DNA of 38,430 bases from an uncultured Collinsella sp. (lineage in GTDB: Bacteria > Actinomycetota > Coriobacteriia > Coriobacteriales > Coriobacteriaceae): contig UQWK01000016.1 in assembly GCA_900544725.1 (NCBI GenBank), forward strand, positions 1-38,430, given 5' to 3'. Under the pieces are notes generated by a model that did no database searches, was not told the DNA's origin, and was given only the letters and a program-made list of their open reading frames with translations. Positions 15,686 to 22,534 of the stretch are shown here, piece after piece. Made by a program: the position numbers and the translations under genes. Each line of letters begins with the position of its first letter. Within the stretch, counting starts at the first letter, position 1.

Positions 15686-16327
15686 CTACATCATCCCGCC
15701 TGCTCCCAGCAGCGGGCCCAATATGGACAGAAGCAACGCCGGCAAGATGAGCGTGCCGGTGGGAATCAGCAACTTGACCGGTGCGCGCTCGATCTCGCGC
15801 TCGACTGCGGCGCGATGGGCCGCACGGATCTCGCGACTTTGAGCAGCCAGCGTCTCGGCCAGCGGAGCGCCCAAGGCAAGCGCCTGCCCCACCGTGATGG
15901 CAAAGGTCTCGAGCGCCCTCACGTCCAAATCACGCGCGGCAGCCAACAGCTCGGCCTCGCGCGTCCCCACGCCCACCTGCCACGCCATGCAGGCTCGCTC
16001 AAGACGGACGGCCAGCACCGACCGACGATTGGCACAGAAAACCTCGAGCGCCGCGTCAAACGAAAGGCCGGCAGAAAGCCCCAGGCGCACCACGTCGATC
16101 ATCTCGGACACCTCACCGAGCGACACCCGCGCCGGGCCGCCCGCCCCAATCGCGCCCTTCATTCGCGCGGTCAGAGCATCAATCACCGAGCAGCCCGCAG
16201 CAATGACCAGTACCGCCTCACGCTTGCACGTCTCTGCAATCTTGCGAGCATCCGCACGCTCCAAACCCGTCGCGGCAAATACGCTCAGGGCACACAGACA
16301 AGCCGCGACCCCGACCAGGGCGCTCAT
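15686..16327 (-). CDS. tadC: Tad pilus inner-membrane protein TadC
   Basis: A 213-aa type II secretion F-domain protein. It has an N-terminal membrane segment (MSALVGVAACLCALSVFAATG), a cytoplasmic part with the T2SF pattern (VRLGLSAGLSFDAALEVF, RLERACMAWQVGVGTREAELLAAA) and two C-terminal hydrophobic segments (LLIPTGTLILPALLLSILGPLLGAGGMM). With TadB it forms the platform on which the TadA ATPase acts. The ATG overlaps the tadB stop as ATGA. It ends ten bases before flp. Confidence 0.9.
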   Translation of the reverse strand: MSALVGVAACLCALSVFAATGLERADARKIAETCKREAVLVIAAGCSVIDALTARMKGAIGAGGPARVSLGEVSEMIDVVRLGLSAGLSFDAALEVFCANRRSVLAVRLERACMAWQVGVGTREAELLAAARDLDVRALETFAITVGQALALGAPLAETLAAQSREIRAAHRAAVEREIERAPVKLLIPTGTLILPALLLSILGPLLGAGGMM

Positions 16328-17250
16328 AGCTCCACCCGCATAATGCGCCGGATAACTACCAGGGCAACGACGTTGAGGGCAAGTCCCAGCACCACGGCGC
16401 CCGCACCAGCCGGCGTCACAAGACCGCGGCGAAAGTCTGCCGAAAGCAAGGCCAGCACCGCGCACATGCCCGCCGGCATCGCCGCGACCATGTGTGCCGA
16501 CATACGCGCCTGTGACGTCTTAACGTCCAGACGGCGTTTGAGCTCAATGCGCTCACCCACCATGCTCGACGCCTCGGACAGCAAGCCGGCAAGCGGAGCC
16601 CCGGTGCGCTGCGATACTTTGAGCGCCAAGGTGACAAGCGAAAGGCCGGGGGCATCGATGCGAACGAGTAGGTCATCGAGTGCGTCGGTCGCCGAGATGC
16701 CGCAATCGATTGCCGCCGCCACCCGCAAAAACTCGGTATGCACCGGCTCTTGCGCATGGGCGCCCACAAAGCGCATGCCCTGTGCCAGCGAATGCCCCGA
16801 GGCAAGCGACATGGATAACGCTGTGAATGCCTCGGGCATGGCCTCTTCTACATCATGCTGCTCGCGTCGGCGATCGAAGGTGTCACGCGCGGCACCCACG
16901 CCAAACGGCGCCACCAGCCCCAAGACAAAGCCGATGGGCGACAACGACGCAACGGCCAGCACAACGCTGCAGATACCGCTCGACAACAGCAGAAATGCCA
17001 GACGAGCCGCGTTATCCTCAATAGCAAGTCCAAGGTGATCTGCGGGGATCAGCGACGCCCACGAGCGGGCAATTTTTGTCAGCAGGTCGTTTTCCGCCAA
17101 CTCACGCGGCATCTTCTCCGCCATCGATTCGAGCGTCTGGCGCGCCAGCTCCGCCGGCGGCATCCGCGGCACACGAGGCTCTGCCCCACACGCCGTCGCG
17201 ACAGAAAGCCCCGCCAAACCCCCTACGACGAGGGGCACAGCGATCTCCAT
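16324..17250 (-). CDS. tadB: Tad pilus inner-membrane protein TadB
   Basis: A 308-aa platform protein with the type II secretion F domain. The N-terminal segment VPLVVGGLAGLSVATACG and a central hydrophobic pair (SGICSVVLAVASLSPIGFVLGLVAPFGVG) precede the T2SF core (EAFTALSMSLASGHSLAQGMRFVG, LALKVSQRTGAPLAGLL), and the C-terminus has two more membrane segments. GAGGAGG lies seven bases before the ATG at 17250. It overlaps tadA by 28 bases. Confidence 0.92.
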   Translation of the reverse strand: MEIAVPLVVGGLAGLSVATACGAEPRVPRMPPAELARQTLESMAEKMPRELAENDLLTKIARSWASLIPADHLGLAIEDNAARLAFLLLSSGICSVVLAVASLSPIGFVLGLVAPFGVGAARDTFDRRREQHDVEEAMPEAFTALSMSLASGHSLAQGMRFVGAHAQEPVHTEFLRVAAAIDCGISATDALDDLLVRIDAPGLSLVTLALKVSQRTGAPLAGLLSEASSMVGERIELKRRLDVKTSQARMSAHMVAAMPAGMCAVLALLSADFRRGLVTPAGAGAVVLGLALNVVALVVIRRIMRVEL

Positions 17251-18551
17251 TCGTCCACCTCCTCTTGCGTAAGCGTTCCCGACCGCAAGCCCTCCGCAAT
17301 AAACGGCGGCTCGCGGTCGAGCGTCCAGGTGCGTTCGGCGGCATCGAACGTCACGTAGCGCTCGAGCTCAACACCGCCCGACGCGCCGCGGCGAACCCCC
17401 GAATATGAGGCCACAAAGCGCCTGCCATCCGCATGACGCTCGGACATCACGATGCCGTCGAGCGCCATGGCGATCTGCTCTTCGATAAGCTCACTCGGCA
17501 AATCGATGCCGTAGCGCGCAAGCAGCGTCAGGCGAACCACGGTCTCCTGCTCGGTACCCGCATGGAGCGTGGTGAGCGAGCCGTCGTGGCCCGTGTTCAT
17601 GGCCTGCAGCATGTCGCAGCACTCGGCACCGCGCACCTCGCCCACGACGATGCGATCGGGGCGCATACGCAGAGCATTGGTCACCAGGTCGCGAATCGTC
17701 ACCGCACCCTCGCCCTCGATTGACGCCTCACGCGCCTCCAGACGAACAACGTGTGGGTGATGTGCAAACTTGAGCTCGGCGGAATCCTCGATCGTCACGA
17801 TGCGCTCGCCGGTGGAAATCTCGCACGACAGCGCGTTGAGCAGCGTGGTCTTGCCCGACCCCGTGCCTCCCGCAACCGCCAAGTCCTGCCGCAACGACAC
17901 CGCGCACGACAGCAGCTGCGCATACCAAAGCGGCAGTGACCCCAACCCCACAAGCTCGTCCAACGAACAGATACGGTCCGAGAACTTACGGATGGTGAGG
18001 ATTGGCCCGTCGATCGCCACGGGTGGAATCACCGCGTTGACGCGATAACCCGTCTTGAGGCGGGCGTTGACGATGGGGCTACGCTCGTCGATACGACGGC
18101 CGAGCGGCGAGATGATGCGGTCGATGAGCACACGGATCTGCTCGTCGTCCTCAAACGCGTGCTCGATGGGATACAAAACGCCACTGCGCTCAAAAAAGGC
18201 AGAGCGACAGCCGTTGATCATGATTTCGGTAACGGTGTCGTCCTCGATGAGCGGCTGCAGCGGTCCCAGGCCCACCACGTCATCTAGAATCTCGTCGATG
18301 ATGGTCTCACGCTCAGGCGTCGCTAAGTCGGTCGGCTCTTCCACGTTGAGCGCCGCTTCCACTGCCGGACGTAGCTCAGAGCGAGCAAAGGCCGGGTCGA
18401 CGTAGGCACTGATGCGCGCCACCTCGTCGTAGCCCATGCGGTCCATCACCGCACGCTTGGTGCGGCGTTTAACGGCACGGCGACGTCCCGCATCAACGGG
18501 GGCAGCCGCAGCGGCCGCGCCAGCGGCTTTAATCCGCGTCTGCAGACTCAT
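17223..18551 (-). CDS. tadA: Tad pilus assembly ATPase TadA/CpaF
   Basis: A 442-aa hexameric secretion ATPase of the GspE/VirB11 class that powers Flp pilus assembly from the cytoplasmic face. The N-terminal basic region (GRRRAVKRRTKRAV) is followed by the CpaF N domain (DDVVGLGPLQPLIEDDTVTEIMINGC), Walker A GGTGSGKTT near residue 230, the Asp box (RIVTIEDSAELKF), Walker B RPDRIVVGEVRG and the His box (TGHDGSLTTLHAG). The ATG overlaps the tadZ stop as ATGA. Confidence 0.96.
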   Translation of the reverse strand: MSLQTRIKAAGAAAAAAPVDAGRRRAVKRRTKRAVMDRMGYDEVARISAYVDPAFARSELRPAVEAALNVEEPTDLATPERETIIDEILDDVVGLGPLQPLIEDDTVTEIMINGCRSAFFERSGVLYPIEHAFEDDEQIRVLIDRIISPLGRRIDERSPIVNARLKTGYRVNAVIPPVAIDGPILTIRKFSDRICSLDELVGLGSLPLWYAQLLSCAVSLRQDLAVAGGTGSGKTTLLNALSCEISTGERIVTIEDSAELKFAHHPHVVRLEAREASIEGEGAVTIRDLVTNALRMRPDRIVVGEVRGAECCDMLQAMNTGHDGSLTTLHAGTEQETVVRLTLLARYGIDLPSELIEEQIAMALDGIVMSERHADGRRFVASYSGVRRGASGGVELERYVTFDAAERTWTLDREPPFIAEGLRSGTLTQEEVDEWRSLCPSS

Positions 18552-20197
18552 CGCGAATCACCCTCACGCGACCAGGGAAGACGGATGCGTGGGCGCTCGG
18601 TGCGGGTCGCGCGGTCAGCGACCATATCGCTCCAAGGACCGACGGCGCAGCCCAGCTCCACGAGCATCTCGCGCGTGGCCTCGCGCACGCTGGTCGCAAA
18701 AGCGCTCGTCTGACCCACTGCCTCGTCGGCGCGACCGAATGCCATGAGCGCGGCCAAGTTCTGGCCGCCATCGGCAATGCGGATCTTGGAGCTCAGTGCG
18801 CAGGCAATCTCAAAGCGCATGGCGACGTCCTCGTCGGCACCGCGCGCACCAAACCGGTTGAACACGGCGCTCATGCGCGTGCGTGGTACGCCCACGCGGC
18901 TCGCCAGCTCAATGACGCGCGAAGCGGATGTCGCGGACGATACTGCCGCATCGCCTACGACCAGGCAACGGTCGCTCGCCGCCACCGCGGCGGCCACGGC
19001 ATCACCCCAAAAGACCGAGGTGTCGACAAAGACCACGTCGGATTCGCGACGCAAAACATCGAGCAATAGCTCCACCGGACGTGCCATGAGCTCGGCCTTC
19101 TCGGGGGCCGCGACAGGCCCCCAGAGCGTGACGCCCGGGGCGACGCGCATCGATGCGGCCACGATATCCGGCTCGGCAAGTGCGCCCGCCGCCGACGGCT
19201 CGATAAGCGTCGCTATATCATGCGGGGCATCGACACCCAGCAGATCGTATAGGTTTCCAAACATGAGGTCCAAGTCGAGCACGGCGGCACGCAAACCCAA
19301 CAGCGACGCCGCATGCGCCATGGTGGCAACGATCGTCGACTTGCCGCAACCGCCCGAACCCGAGACGGCGCAGACGACCGGCGCCCGACGCGACGGAATC
19401 GAAGCGTCCGCCGACGGCGCGGGGGCTGACGGTGCAGGAACCGGCGACACGGACGCGGGCGATAACATCCCCGTCTCCCCCGCCGCAGTCACGCGCTGAG
19501 CCCAAGCCGGCATGTCAGGCTGCCCGGGCTGCGGTTCCGAAGCCAAAGACGCAGCGGCACACGGCTCGCCAGCCCCGGCAAAACCCTCGACCTCGTCGAG
19601 CTCATCGGCCAGATTTACGCCGTGCACGTATCCCATATCTTCAGCCAGAACGTCATCGCCATACGGTACCGGCCTTCCAGCGTCATCGTATGCAAGGGGG
19701 TCCCGGGGGCGCCGACCATGCTCGGCTTCCGCTTTTCCATATTCATCAACACGCGGGCCTCTTGTAGCGCGAGGCGCCCCGGGTTCCCTATCAACAAAAG
19801 CATCGGGCTCAATCGTCATGCGCCGATCGGAATCAACCGTTCCCTCACCCGCGCGCCCGTTGCCGCACAAACTGTGCGCAGCGATGACCTCGGTCGCCCC
19901 TGCGCGAAACAGCCCTTCGATATCCGACGGGTCGAGCGCCTCGATCAACACGACGACACGACTCACACGGCCCTCGGCCGTCAGGCGCGCAACGGTCTTC
20001 CGCACGTCTTCGGTATCGAACAGAGACGCCGCGATGATGGCGGCACCGCGGCGCGACGGAAACGCCCGCGCCATGGATACCAGCCCGTCCAGGTCGCCCA
20101 CGCGAAGCACCTGCGCGCCCACATCGCGACCCTCGACTTCCTGCTGTAGCAGCCCGTAATCGCCGCACGCGCAGCACGCAAGCCAGATCGCCTTCAT
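18548..20197 (-). CDS. tadZ: TadZ/CpaE-like pilus localisation ATPase
   Basis: A 549-aa protein in three parts: an N-terminal receiver-like domain (about 1-120, with VVVLIEALDPSDIEGLFRAGATEVI), a long Pro/Ala/Asp-rich linker (about 120-290), and a C-terminal ParA/MinD ATPase domain. The deviant Walker A is VSGSGGCGKSTI, with SGSGG in place of the usual KGGVGKT lysine, and LDLDLMFGNL follows. TadZ proteins place the pilus machine at a pole or focus. The start at 20197 forms TGATG with the cpaB stop; frames beyond it are mirror translation. The lost signature lysine hints at weak or no ATP hydrolysis, as seen in some TadZ proteins. Confidence 0.88.
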   Translation of the reverse strand: MKAIWLACCACGDYGLLQQEVEGRDVGAQVLRVGDLDGLVSMARAFPSRRGAAIIAASLFDTEDVRKTVARLTAEGRVSRVVVLIEALDPSDIEGLFRAGATEVIAAHSLCGNGRAGEGTVDSDRRMTIEPDAFVDREPGAPRATRGPRVDEYGKAEAEHGRRPRDPLAYDDAGRPVPYGDDVLAEDMGYVHGVNLADELDEVEGFAGAGEPCAAASLASEPQPGQPDMPAWAQRVTAAGETGMLSPASVSPVPAPSAPAPSADASIPSRRAPVVCAVSGSGGCGKSTIVATMAHAASLLGLRAAVLDLDLMFGNLYDLLGVDAPHDIATLIEPSAAGALAEPDIVAASMRVAPGVTLWGPVAAPEKAELMARPVELLLDVLRRESDVVFVDTSVFWGDAVAAAVAASDRCLVVGDAAVSSATSASRVIELASRVGVPRTRMSAVFNRFGARGADEDVAMRFEIACALSSKIRIADGGQNLAALMAFGRADEAVGQTSAFATSVREATREMLVELGCAVGPWSDMVADRATRTERPRIRLPWSREGDSR

Positions 20198-20856
20198 CAC
20201 TCGTCGCCTCCGCTCTTTTTGCCGCGCGCCGTGGCGGGAATCGTCAAGCTGACCGTTCCCTTTCCCGAGGCCCCCAGCAATTCCTTGACATCTTCGGGGT
20301 CTGCCGCCAGCGTCACCCACTCGATCTTGCCTTCGCGCGTGGTGCCGGCATCTTCGCTGGTATCAATCACGTACGCGCCGCACAAACGATCGGTCACGCC
20401 ATCTTTTTGCACGTACACGTCCACATAGCTGCCCACGCCCGTGGCGCCGCCGACCGAGTGCTCGGCATCGACCGCCACCGAAACTGCAACCTTGCCTTTA
20501 GGCACCTCGAGCTTGTGGCTCTCGGCCTTGGTGTAGACATTGCAAATCACGGCGTTTTTGGGAATGCGTGAGGTCGTCACGTCGCCGCGCACCTGACGCA
20601 GCTCGGTCGCCGCATCGCGCGGCAACAGACTCGCCAGCCATTCCTGAGTTATGACATTAGTCTCGTCGAGGGTCTCGCCCGCATCGATATCGCGCGCCGC
20701 GACGCACACCTCAACGCGGTCGCCGCCGTATTTTGCCAACGTCTCGGCCTGAGCCTGCTCGGCTTGCGAACGGATCGACGAGCCGTAAACCATGCAGAGC
20801 GCCGCGGCAAGCACGCCCGCGGCCAGACTGATGGCGATGCGCTTGCTCTTGTTCAC
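20197..20856 (-). CDS. cpaB: Flp pilus assembly protein CpaB/RcpC
   Basis: A 219-aa membrane-anchored protein of the CpaB/RcpC family. The GTG at 20856 is chosen because GAGAGGAG lies seven bases upstream and the sequence then starts MNKSKRIAISLAAGVLAAALCMVYG, a normal membrane anchor; the upstream frame reads into an unlikely Trp/Arg-rich stretch. A SAF domain follows (VCVAARDIDAGETLDETNVITQEWLASLLP), then the RcpC domain (KVAVSVAVDAEHSVGGATGVGSYVDVYVQ). In diderms it stabilises the secretin; here, without a secretin, it probably acts at the outer face of the membrane. First gene of the operon. Confidence 0.9.
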   Translation of the reverse strand: MNKSKRIAISLAAGVLAAALCMVYGSSIRSQAEQAQAETLAKYGGDRVEVCVAARDIDAGETLDETNVITQEWLASLLPRDAATELRQVRGDVTTSRIPKNAVICNVYTKAESHKLEVPKGKVAVSVAVDAEHSVGGATGVGSYVDVYVQKDGVTDRLCGAYVIDTSEDAGTTREGKIEWVTLAADPEDVKELLGASGKGTVSLTIPATARGKKSGGDE

Positions 20857-20930
20857 GGCCGCTCCTCTCAAGGTAGCACCGGGCAAATGCCCGTACCACC
20901 ATTGTCTGGGCGGCCAGGGCGCAAAGCGGT

Positions 20931-21017
20931 GCAATCGCAATCTTGGTTTTACGTGTCAAACCAATTGCTGACCAAAAGCTGACCAGCCCGTCAAGCTCGT
21001 GGCAAGGTTTTGGTCAG
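20931..21017 (-). promoter_or_regulatory. Promoter/operator region of the Tad operon
   Basis: A perfect TTGACA (minus strand, 20959-20954) lies about 100 bases upstream of cpaB, but the -10 at the 17-base spacing is poor (GATTGC), as expected for an activated promoter. Just upstream two direct copies of the heptamer GCTGACC (20967-20973 and 20978-20984 on the plus strand) are exactly 11 bases apart, and an inverted TTTTGGTCA (21008-21016) matches TGACCAAAA at 20969-20977. An activator site is likely; the factor is unknown. Confidence 0.4.
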
Positions 21018-21056
21018 AACGTCGGCAAAACGCATATTTCGAGGCGCTTTGGCAGC

Positions 21057-21092
21057 AAAAAAAGCCGCCTCCCAAGCAATTAGGAGACGGCT
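21057..21092 (-). terminator. Terminator of rsgA
   Basis: On the minus strand a 10-bp stem AGCCGTCTCC/GGAGGCGGCT (21092-21083 and 21072-21063, one G-U pair) is followed by seven T. It begins 18 bases past the rsgA stop. Confidence 0.9.
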
Positions 21093-21109
21093 GTCATAGG
21101 AAAATTCAA

Positions 21110-22294
21110 TTACAGATGGACATCGGGGTCGAGCATTTGGGCACTCACGCGCATGGATGACGCCAGGTTTTGGAACGTCTCCAGACGCAGGCTGTCGATC
21201 TGTCCGGCATCTTCGGCCTCGCGAACGGCGCAACCCGGCTCGTGAGTGTGCGTGCAATCGCCAAACCGGCACGCGCGCGACGCCTCGACGATCTCGGGGA
21301 AGGCGCGCGCCAGACCCCGCTCATGTCCCACGAGCGGCAGGCTGCGCAGGCCCGGGGCATCGGCGATCACGCCGGCGTCGCCCGGCAGCGCCACCATCAC
21401 GCGCGCAACCGTGGTGTGGCGACCTTGGTCATCACGCTCGCGCACGCCGCCAGTGGCCAGCGCATCGTGGCCCAACAGCGCATTGAGCAGCGTTGACTTG
21501 CCGGCACCCGACTCGCCCAAGATCATGGCACAGCTCCCAGCCGGCACGCAGGCGCGCACCTCGTCCAGGCCGAGGCCCTCGGCAGAAGACGTCACGATCA
21601 CGCGCACGTCCGGACCCACCAGACGGCGCACGCGGTCCAGATCGCGCTCGAGCTCATCGGCCTCGCAGCGGTCGGCCTTGGTGAGCACCACCACCGGCTC
21701 GGCATCGCAATCGAGCGCCAACACCAGTGAGCGCGCCACGCGATCGAGCAGCACCTCGCCGGCGCCGAGCGCCTGCACGATCAGCACACTGTCAACGTTA
21801 GAGCAGAGCACCTGGCGCTCCCCGCGGGCACGGCCGCGCCAGCGCTCAAAGCTCGTACGGCGCGGCAGTACGCACTCGATGACGCCCATGTCGTGCCCGG
21901 GAGCACGGCGAACCGCCACGCGGTCGCCCACGGCGGGCAGCAAGACCTCGTCCTCGCCACGCGACTTGGCAAACCCTACGGCATGCTCGGCACGAAACGT
22001 GTCATCGTCAGTTGCCACCAGCGGAAACCCGCGGTCCAGGCGTACCACGGCACCGAGCTGCATCTGCTCGGGCTCCTCGGCCTGCGCGCAAAAGTCGTCA
22101 AATGCAGCCTGCTGAGCCGCATCGACCGGCAGGTCATCGAACGCCGGAACATCCTGCAGCGCGTCAAGCCCCGGTACACTCGCCAGCAACTCCTCAGCAG
22201 ATACAGGGGCTTCGGTCGCGAGCTTCCGACGACGATCGCGCTTAGCCCGCGCCCCCGTCGTCTTTTTCTTCGCCTTAGCCTTAGCCTTGCCCAC
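21110..22294 (-). CDS. rsgA: Ribosome small subunit-dependent GTPase RsgA
   Basis: A circularly permuted GTPase that checks and releases maturation factors from late 30S subunits. The order G4 (VLTKAD), G1 (LGESGAGKSTLLN), G3 (DAPGL) is the permutation hallmark, and the C-terminal zinc site is CRFGDCTHTHEPGC. An OB-fold precedes (AVVRLDRGFPLVATDDDTFRAE). The GTG at 22294 is chosen because GGGAGG lies six bases upstream, giving a basic Lys/Ala-rich head (VGKAKAKAKKKTTGARAKRD). At 394 aa it is longer than the usual 300-350 because of this extension and an acidic stretch of about 60 residues before the OB-fold. Confidence 0.95.
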   Translation of the reverse strand: MGKAKAKAKKKTTGARAKRDRRRKLATEAPVSAEELLASVPGLDALQDVPAFDDLPVDAAQQAAFDDFCAQAEEPEQMQLGAVVRLDRGFPLVATDDDTFRAEHAVGFAKSRGEDEVLLPAVGDRVAVRRAPGHDMGVIECVLPRRTSFERWRGRARGERQVLCSNVDSVLIVQALGAGEVLLDRVARSLVLALDCDAEPVVVLTKADRCEADELERDLDRVRRLVGPDVRVIVTSSAEGLGLDEVRACVPAGSCAMILGESGAGKSTLLNALLGHDALATGGVRERDDQGRHTTVARVMVALPGDAGVIADAPGLRSLPLVGHERGLARAFPEIVEASRACRFGDCTHTHEPGCAVREAEDAGQIDSLRLETFQNLASSMRVSAQMLDPDVHL

Positions 22295-22342
22295 AAACGC
22301 CTCCCAGTACCATAAATCACAACTGAGCAGGTATTTTAAATC

Positions 22343-22376
22343 AAAAAGAGCTGGCCGGGCAAAGCCCGACCAGCTC
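22343..22376 (-). terminator. Terminator downstream of the P-type ATPase
   Basis: On the minus strand a 12-bp stem AGCTGGTCGGGC/GCCCGGCCAGCT (22375-22364 and 22360-22349, one G-U pair) with a TTT loop is followed by CTTTTTG. It lies 159 bases past the ATPase stop and about 50 bases before the rsgA start, so it may also attenuate read-through into rsgA. Confidence 0.75.
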
Positions 22377-22435
22377 ACATACTTTCCCTCAGCCCTTTTC
22401 ATCCGCACGGGAGAAAAGCCAGCAAGGATACCGCA

Positions 22436-22523
22436 GGGCCCGCCCCGGAAGCCCTTTCTCCCGAACGATCCCGCAGCGCGAAGCGCGAGGACCAGTGAGG
22501 GAGAAAGGGCGTGGGGCGGGCCC
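22436..22523. repeat. Large perfect-arm hairpin between the P-type ATPase gene and its terminator
   Basis: Arms 22436-22462 and 22499-22523 pair as 11 bp (GGGCCCGCCCC/GGGGCGGGCCC) and 12 bp (GCCCTTTCTCCC/GGGAGAAAGGGC), interrupted only by a 4x2 internal loop. The 36-base apex contains CGCG-AAG-CGCG. It begins 12 bases past the ATPase stop and has no T run, so it is not an ordinary terminator. It may stabilise the mRNA 3' end or be a mobile palindromic unit. Confidence 0.7.
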
Positions 22524-22534
22524 GGACAGGTACG

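Noticed and set aside
20711..20959. A frame with a signal-peptide-like start (TRKTKIAIAPLCALAAQ) upstream of cpaB
   Set aside because: It starts with TTG inside the TTGACA promoter element, then overlaps cpaB in another frame with Arg-rich mirror sequence; cpaB has a better start and domain match.
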